Assembly: GCF_032854445.1 (NCBI RefSeq) | Contig: NC_088307.1 | Span: 994,001 to 1,058,000, forward strand | Length of the DNA: 64,000 nucleotides | Reading direction: 5' to 3' | Source of the DNA: Liolophura sinensis | Lineage: Eukaryota > Mollusca > Polyplacophora > Chitonida > Chitonidae | Shown: one piece after another, positions 24,401-30,400 of the stretch | Numbering within the stretch: position 1 is the first letter of the stretch | Layout of the letters: the number at the start of each line of letters is the position of its first letter | Notes under the pieces: generated by a model | Seen by the model: only the letters and a program-made list of their open reading frames with translations | Told to the model about the DNA's origin: nothing | The model's database searches: none | Position numbers and translations under genes: made by a program

Positions 24401-27400
24401 CGTACGTGGGAAAATCAAAATCTCCAGTTTCTTCGTCAATCTGTCTGGATCAGATTATCAACATGGGAGTGCAAACGTGGAAGATTCATTTGACTTAAAC
24501 GATGGAGGCCAGGACTATGGGTGATATTAAACCGCGCAGAGCCAGGTGAACAATCACGACTATCGGCAGGTTTGTTCGCGTATAGACCCTCCCACGTACG
24601 ACCGGAAACTGCTGCAAGTCACTTTATTACACCGCTTGAATTTTAGATATAATATTTTCCCTCGACCAGGAGATGAATATACTCTAACCTTTTGGGAGAA
24701 GCAGCTGACAGTCTTTACACAGTCGTCTCCACAGTCCGCCACGGTCATTATCTCACTAGTATCTTTATCCAGTCTGAATGCCTCACTTCCGGCGGAGATC
24801 AACTCGTACTCTATCCTGGCGTTCTCACCAATGTCAAGGTCGGTTGCTGTGGGAAGTGTGTACCGCTGGCCGGAAGTGTATGTCTGTTTGAAGGTGGAGA
24901 TATTTACTGACTCAAAATTGGATCAATCAGAATTTTATTCACAATTTTTTGAATAAGACAATTCAATCCAGTGAAAGTCGCTCTCTTGAAGATAGTATTG
25001 ACAAAGTACTAAAAGCTACAACATTGAGGCAATACCAGCAGTATATTTCACTCACTCACCTTGGATGACTAGTCCAGGGAAAGTTGACTGTATTTAAGGT
25101 TCATTATAAAAGTCTGTCCATGAGATCATAATTGTTTTGGATGTTCATTGTAGCCCACGTGTTTATCTGTGAGAGTTTAGCTGTAGTTAGGGTTGATTAT
25201 ACATGCCAATTTAGGAAAGTCAATTGTTATTTCGGTTAATTCTTGACAGAGTGGTTAAGGAGAAAACTTCCCGCTGTAGGCCGCTGAGGCCCCATCGCAC
25301 CTCCCTGGTTACCAGAAAACTTTCTGACGCAAGGCTGCAACCAAATAAGGGAGAGCCAACAGAGAAACATGGTAACCACGTAGTTCCGAGACATTCTAAA
25401 ATACTCGAAACCCGGCCGCTGAGCGACCAAATAATGACTGTTCTGATATACCTTGGATAAGAGTAGGCTGTAGAAGAAGTGTAATACAGTAGCTGTGGTA
25501 TGGGTAGGCTGTAAGAGTAGTGTAGTACATTGGCTGTTGTAAGAGTAGGTTGTACGAGTAGTGTATTACGGTAGCTGTGGTAAGAGTATGTTGTAGGAGT
25601 AGTGTATTACAGTACCGGAGGTAAAAGTAGTTTATAGGAGTAGTGTAGTACGGTAGCTGTGTTAGGAGTAGGTTGTAAGAGTAGAGTAGTAGCTGTGGTA
25701 ACGGAAGGCTGTAAGAGTAAGTGCGGTAGCCGTGGTAAGAGGGGGCACATGGGGTAACAGGAGCTTGTAGATGTAGTGTAGTACGGTAGCTGTGGTAAGG
25801 AGAGGTTGTAGGAGTAGTATAGTACGGTAGCTGGGCAAACGGTAGGTTGTAGAAGTAGTTTAGTACAGTAGCTGGGGTAACAGGAGATCAAGGGAGTAGT
25901 ATAGCGGGGTACATGTGGTAAGAGTAGATTGAAGGAGTATTAGTACGGTACATGGGGTAACAGGAGGTTGTAGGTGCTGTGTAGTACGGTAGCTGTGGTA
26001 AGAGGAGGTACATGGGGTAACAGGAGGTTGAAGGCGTAGTGTAGTACGGTAGCTGTGGTAAGAGGAGGTTGTAGGAGTAGTATAGCAAGTACCTGTGGTA
26101 AGAGTACGTTGTAGGAGCTATGTAGTGCGGTACCGCTGGTAAGAGTAGGTTGTAGGTGCAGTGTATTATGGTACCGGTTTTAAGGATAGGTTGTTAGAGG
26201 CACCTTGGGTAACTTGGGGTTGTGGGACTAACTGTGGTAAGAGTAAGTTGTAGGAGTAATGTACTACTGTACCTGTGGTAATAGGAGACTGTAGGCGTCG
26301 GTGTCGTATCTGGGAGGGTTGTCATTTACATCAGCCACGGTAATATACAGGGTCGCTGTTCCAGTCATGACAGGGCCAGGGTTACCGTCGTCATTAGCGA
26401 ACACAAGCAGGCTCAGTCTGTCACCTAGTGGACCTTCTCTGTCCAGAGGCGCCATCAGTGTTATAGCGCCTGACTTCTGGTGGATTTCTATTAACCCTGA
26501 AATCAAAACAAACCGTTGAGCGTTTTTTTTTTTTGTTAGCAAGCAGGCTACATTGATTTTATAATTTTCGTCCTTATTTTTGGATCTATTTGCCCGTTAT
26601 GTTCAAGGTTGTTCACCCTTGCGATGACACGTGTAAGAGGTGTATAAGCAGAGACGTGTCTAACAAGGTATAGGGAAGTCCATACTCTGTAGAGTTGCCA
26701 ATGATGTACATTTTCGATACGTATGACATAGCATTCATACTTTATTTTATTGATTTATTTGATTGGTGTTTTACGTCGGGCTCAAAAGCTTTTCACTCAT
26801 ACGACGGCGGCAAGCATTCTGGTGGGAGGAATGTGAGCAGAGCTGGGGCGAGACCCACGACCATCCGCAGGCTGATATGAATATTGCGGTTAGCAACGTT
26901 CAAATGCTTTACGATCTAGGTGAAACGCTAGTTACGTTAGCCCAAACTATCACTATACTTCACCATGTTTACTGATGATTGTTCTCGGAAGGGATTGTGA
27001 TGTGAGGCTATTTTACCTCATGTTAAAGACAACGCCAGCTTCATGGCGCATACAGTAGTTGTGCGGCAGATGAGTGCAAACTTTCTGAATTACTCATCTG
27101 TACTCTTCCATTCACCAGCTTGGAACATCGTGCAGATCGTTTCGAGTGCGCCCCCTCCCCCCCCCCCCCCCCCCAACCACACAGCATGTCAAAGCTGTAT
27201 GTCACAAAGCAGGCTTCTGTCAATCCTGTAGTAATTCTGGCCTCATATCACCTAGCTATTCGCGAATAATGAAGACCATCACGTCACAGTGAACACGAAC
27301 AAGCGTGACTGGAGCATCGACAGCCAGTCGCCATTTTCGAATTGATCGAGTCGGTCGCACTCGGTGTCGGTCGCACTAAACATCAGCCGGAAAAGGTTAA

Positions 27401-30400
27401 ACTCGTGGATCGTTTGGATTAAAACCAATGTCCCATATTAAAACGTTTCGAAGGTCACGGGATACCCGGTTATGTGGCGTATATAGCAGTCTAAAGCTTG
27501 GGAGGTTTGCCATAGCCGGTTATATGGCCGTTCTACATCAGTCTCAGTGGTTGAATCATTGCTGATAATTGTTAAATTATATCCAAAAACTAAATATATT
27601 AAATTACTATATACACATAACAGAAAAAGGTGATAATTTCTGTCTCAGTTTCGTTTTTGACACAGTTTGTTAACCAAGAGCAATAACTTTCACAACAAAT
27701 GGTCGAAGCAAAGCAACAACAACGTATGCGTTTCAGTAGTTTTTGAGCATTAAAAACACTTTTGTGCTTCAAGACCGTGATTTATTCCTATTTTTTAGGA
27801 TGAATAAATAAACCTTTAAAGTCAACTTTACTGTCTCTGTCCCTGAACTGGGGCTTACTTTCAACGTCTACAACAAAAAGGTTTAGCCGATAGCGAAATA
27901 TTTTTTCTTTGTGAAATGGGTTAGACTAAAAGTGCTAGTCGTCTAACTGAATTACATGAAGTTAGTCGGTTTAGCTGTGCCTATAGACTTTTTGTGAAAT
28001 TGTCCCCTGAGCTAGCTTATATTCATGTAGCCTGTCTGTTCAACAATAATCAGATGTGGCTAATCGTACCTGGAATGGGTTGAAGCCCCAGGCTGTAGGT
28101 GATTTCCTGACGAGGCTCCTCCCGATCGTCTGTCGCCAGAACCGTCACGAGCTCCGCACCGGAAATGTTCTCCTCTACAGTTACGTTGTACACAACTGGA
28201 TTAAACTCGGGAGGAAAATGATTCCGATCCACGATCAAAAACTGTTACAAACACAGAATTTGGATTTTCTGATTATTAGTTCTAAATATTGTCTTTTCCA
28301 TTCACTTGGTAAAAAATAATGAAAGCTACCCAAATGCTGTTGTTGCCATGATAATAGAGTGCGTAAGAAAATAGTCCATTAGAATAGTTTTCATATTAAC
28401 TTGACTGATAGGCTTATATATTACCAACTGAATACATGATACCGCTTATGTAACCGGAATACTCAGTAATTCGGGACTGTGTTTTAGTATGCGTTGCATT
28501 TACATACTGGCAATTGGTCAATCGTTGTAGTTTATTCGGGACTATGTTGTAGTATGTGTTGTATTTACGTTTTGGCAATTGGTCAAACATTGTAGTTTAT
28601 GTTGGACTATGCTGTAGTATGTGTTAACGATACGTACGGATAATTAGTTAAACATTGTTTATTCGGGACTATGTTGTTGTATGTGTTGTTAGTACGTTCA
28701 GACAGTTGGCCAAACATTGTAGTTTATTTGGCATATACTGATCTACTGGTATCCAGACTCCCGAATACTAGCCTTAGTTAGTGCACTGTTTTCATATGAT
28801 ACAGGATTGGTACTATAGGGTAGGCACGTGAATTGTCCTGGTTGCAAGGTGTAGGAGTGTGAGGGCAGCGAGTTTATGTAGGGCTATTCCCGCTGTGGGT
28901 AAGGAGAGTAAACATAAGGACATCGAGTGGTGTTAGAAAGAAAGCATATGCTTAGACTTACCAAAACCGGTGCGCCCTCCACGTACAGGCCGTCGTCGGC
29001 TCGGAGGTTGACAACGAAATTGGGAGAGCCTTTATCCGCCAAGACGTCCGACATTACAATCGTTTTGGTAGTGGTTATCTCCCCTGTTGACCTGTTAATC
29101 GCCAGGAAAGACTCGGCTAGGTGGAATTTAAAAACCAACGTGGCGTCTCTGTCACCGTCCGTGGCATTCGTGTGAATGACGCTTTTGTTCGGAGGATCGC
29201 CGTCCGTCAACGTGGCAGAGTAGAGAGTCTTACTCCACTTTGGTCGATGGTCGTTCACGTCGATGATATTGATGACCACATCGGCCTTAGCGGTGAGCGA
29301 AGGCTGGGCCTGGTCAGTAGCACTGACCACGAACCTTACTACTCTTGGTAGCCTGGGATCCTCGGCGTCAAGCTTGGCATTCACTTTGACATTACCCTCA
29401 TTGTCAGTTGTAAACCAGGGGTTAGGAGGGTCTATACTAAACACCAAATCTCCAGGCGGGCCGGTGTCCGCGTCACTGGCGTTTACTGTTAATATGATTG
29501 TGCCTATATAGGTGTTTTCCTCACAGTTTACTTCGTACAGTTGCTTTGTAAATACAAGGGCACAGCTCGTTCCTTGTGCCAACAGAAGAGCTGAAACAAG
29601 GACAACAAATAAAGTCGTTTAGCACACGTTAAATCTGCTCAAATGAGGCCTGAAGAAAAACACAAATGACAGCATTTAATTGATGTAGGCCTACCAAAAA
29701 TTGTAATCATTGAAAAATGATTGCCATGATTTTGCGAATGGATAGGAAACCATGGTTAATGATTGATGTCAGCCACGTTAACTGCATGAGATCTATGTCA
29801 TTTTCTGCATGAGATCTATGTCATTTTCTGCATGAGATCTATGTCATTTTCTGCATGAGATCTATGTCATTTTCTGCATGAGATCTATGTCATTTTCTGC
29901 ATGAGATCTATGTCATTTTCTGCATGAGATCTATGTTATTTTCTGCATGAAATCTATCTCATTTTCTGCATGAGATCTGTCATTTTCTGCATGAGATCTA
30001 TGTCATTTTCTGCATGAGATCTATGTCATTTTCTGCATGAGATCTATCTCATTTTCTGCATGAGATCTATGTCATTTTCTGCATGAGATCTATGTCATTT
30101 TCTGCATGAGATCTATCTCATTTTCTACATGAGATCTGTGTCATTTTCTGCATGAGATCTATCTCATTTTCTGCATGAGATCTATGTCATTTTCGGCATG
30201 AGATCTATGTCATTTTCTGCATGAGATCTATGTCATTTTCTGCATGAGATCTATCTCATTTTCTGCATGAGATCTATGTCATTTTCGGCATGAGATCTAT
30301 GCCATTTTCTGCATGAGATCTATGTCATTTTCTGCATGAGATCTATCTCATTTTCTGCATGAGATCTATCTCATTTTCTACCTCAACCACGAAACAGAAT

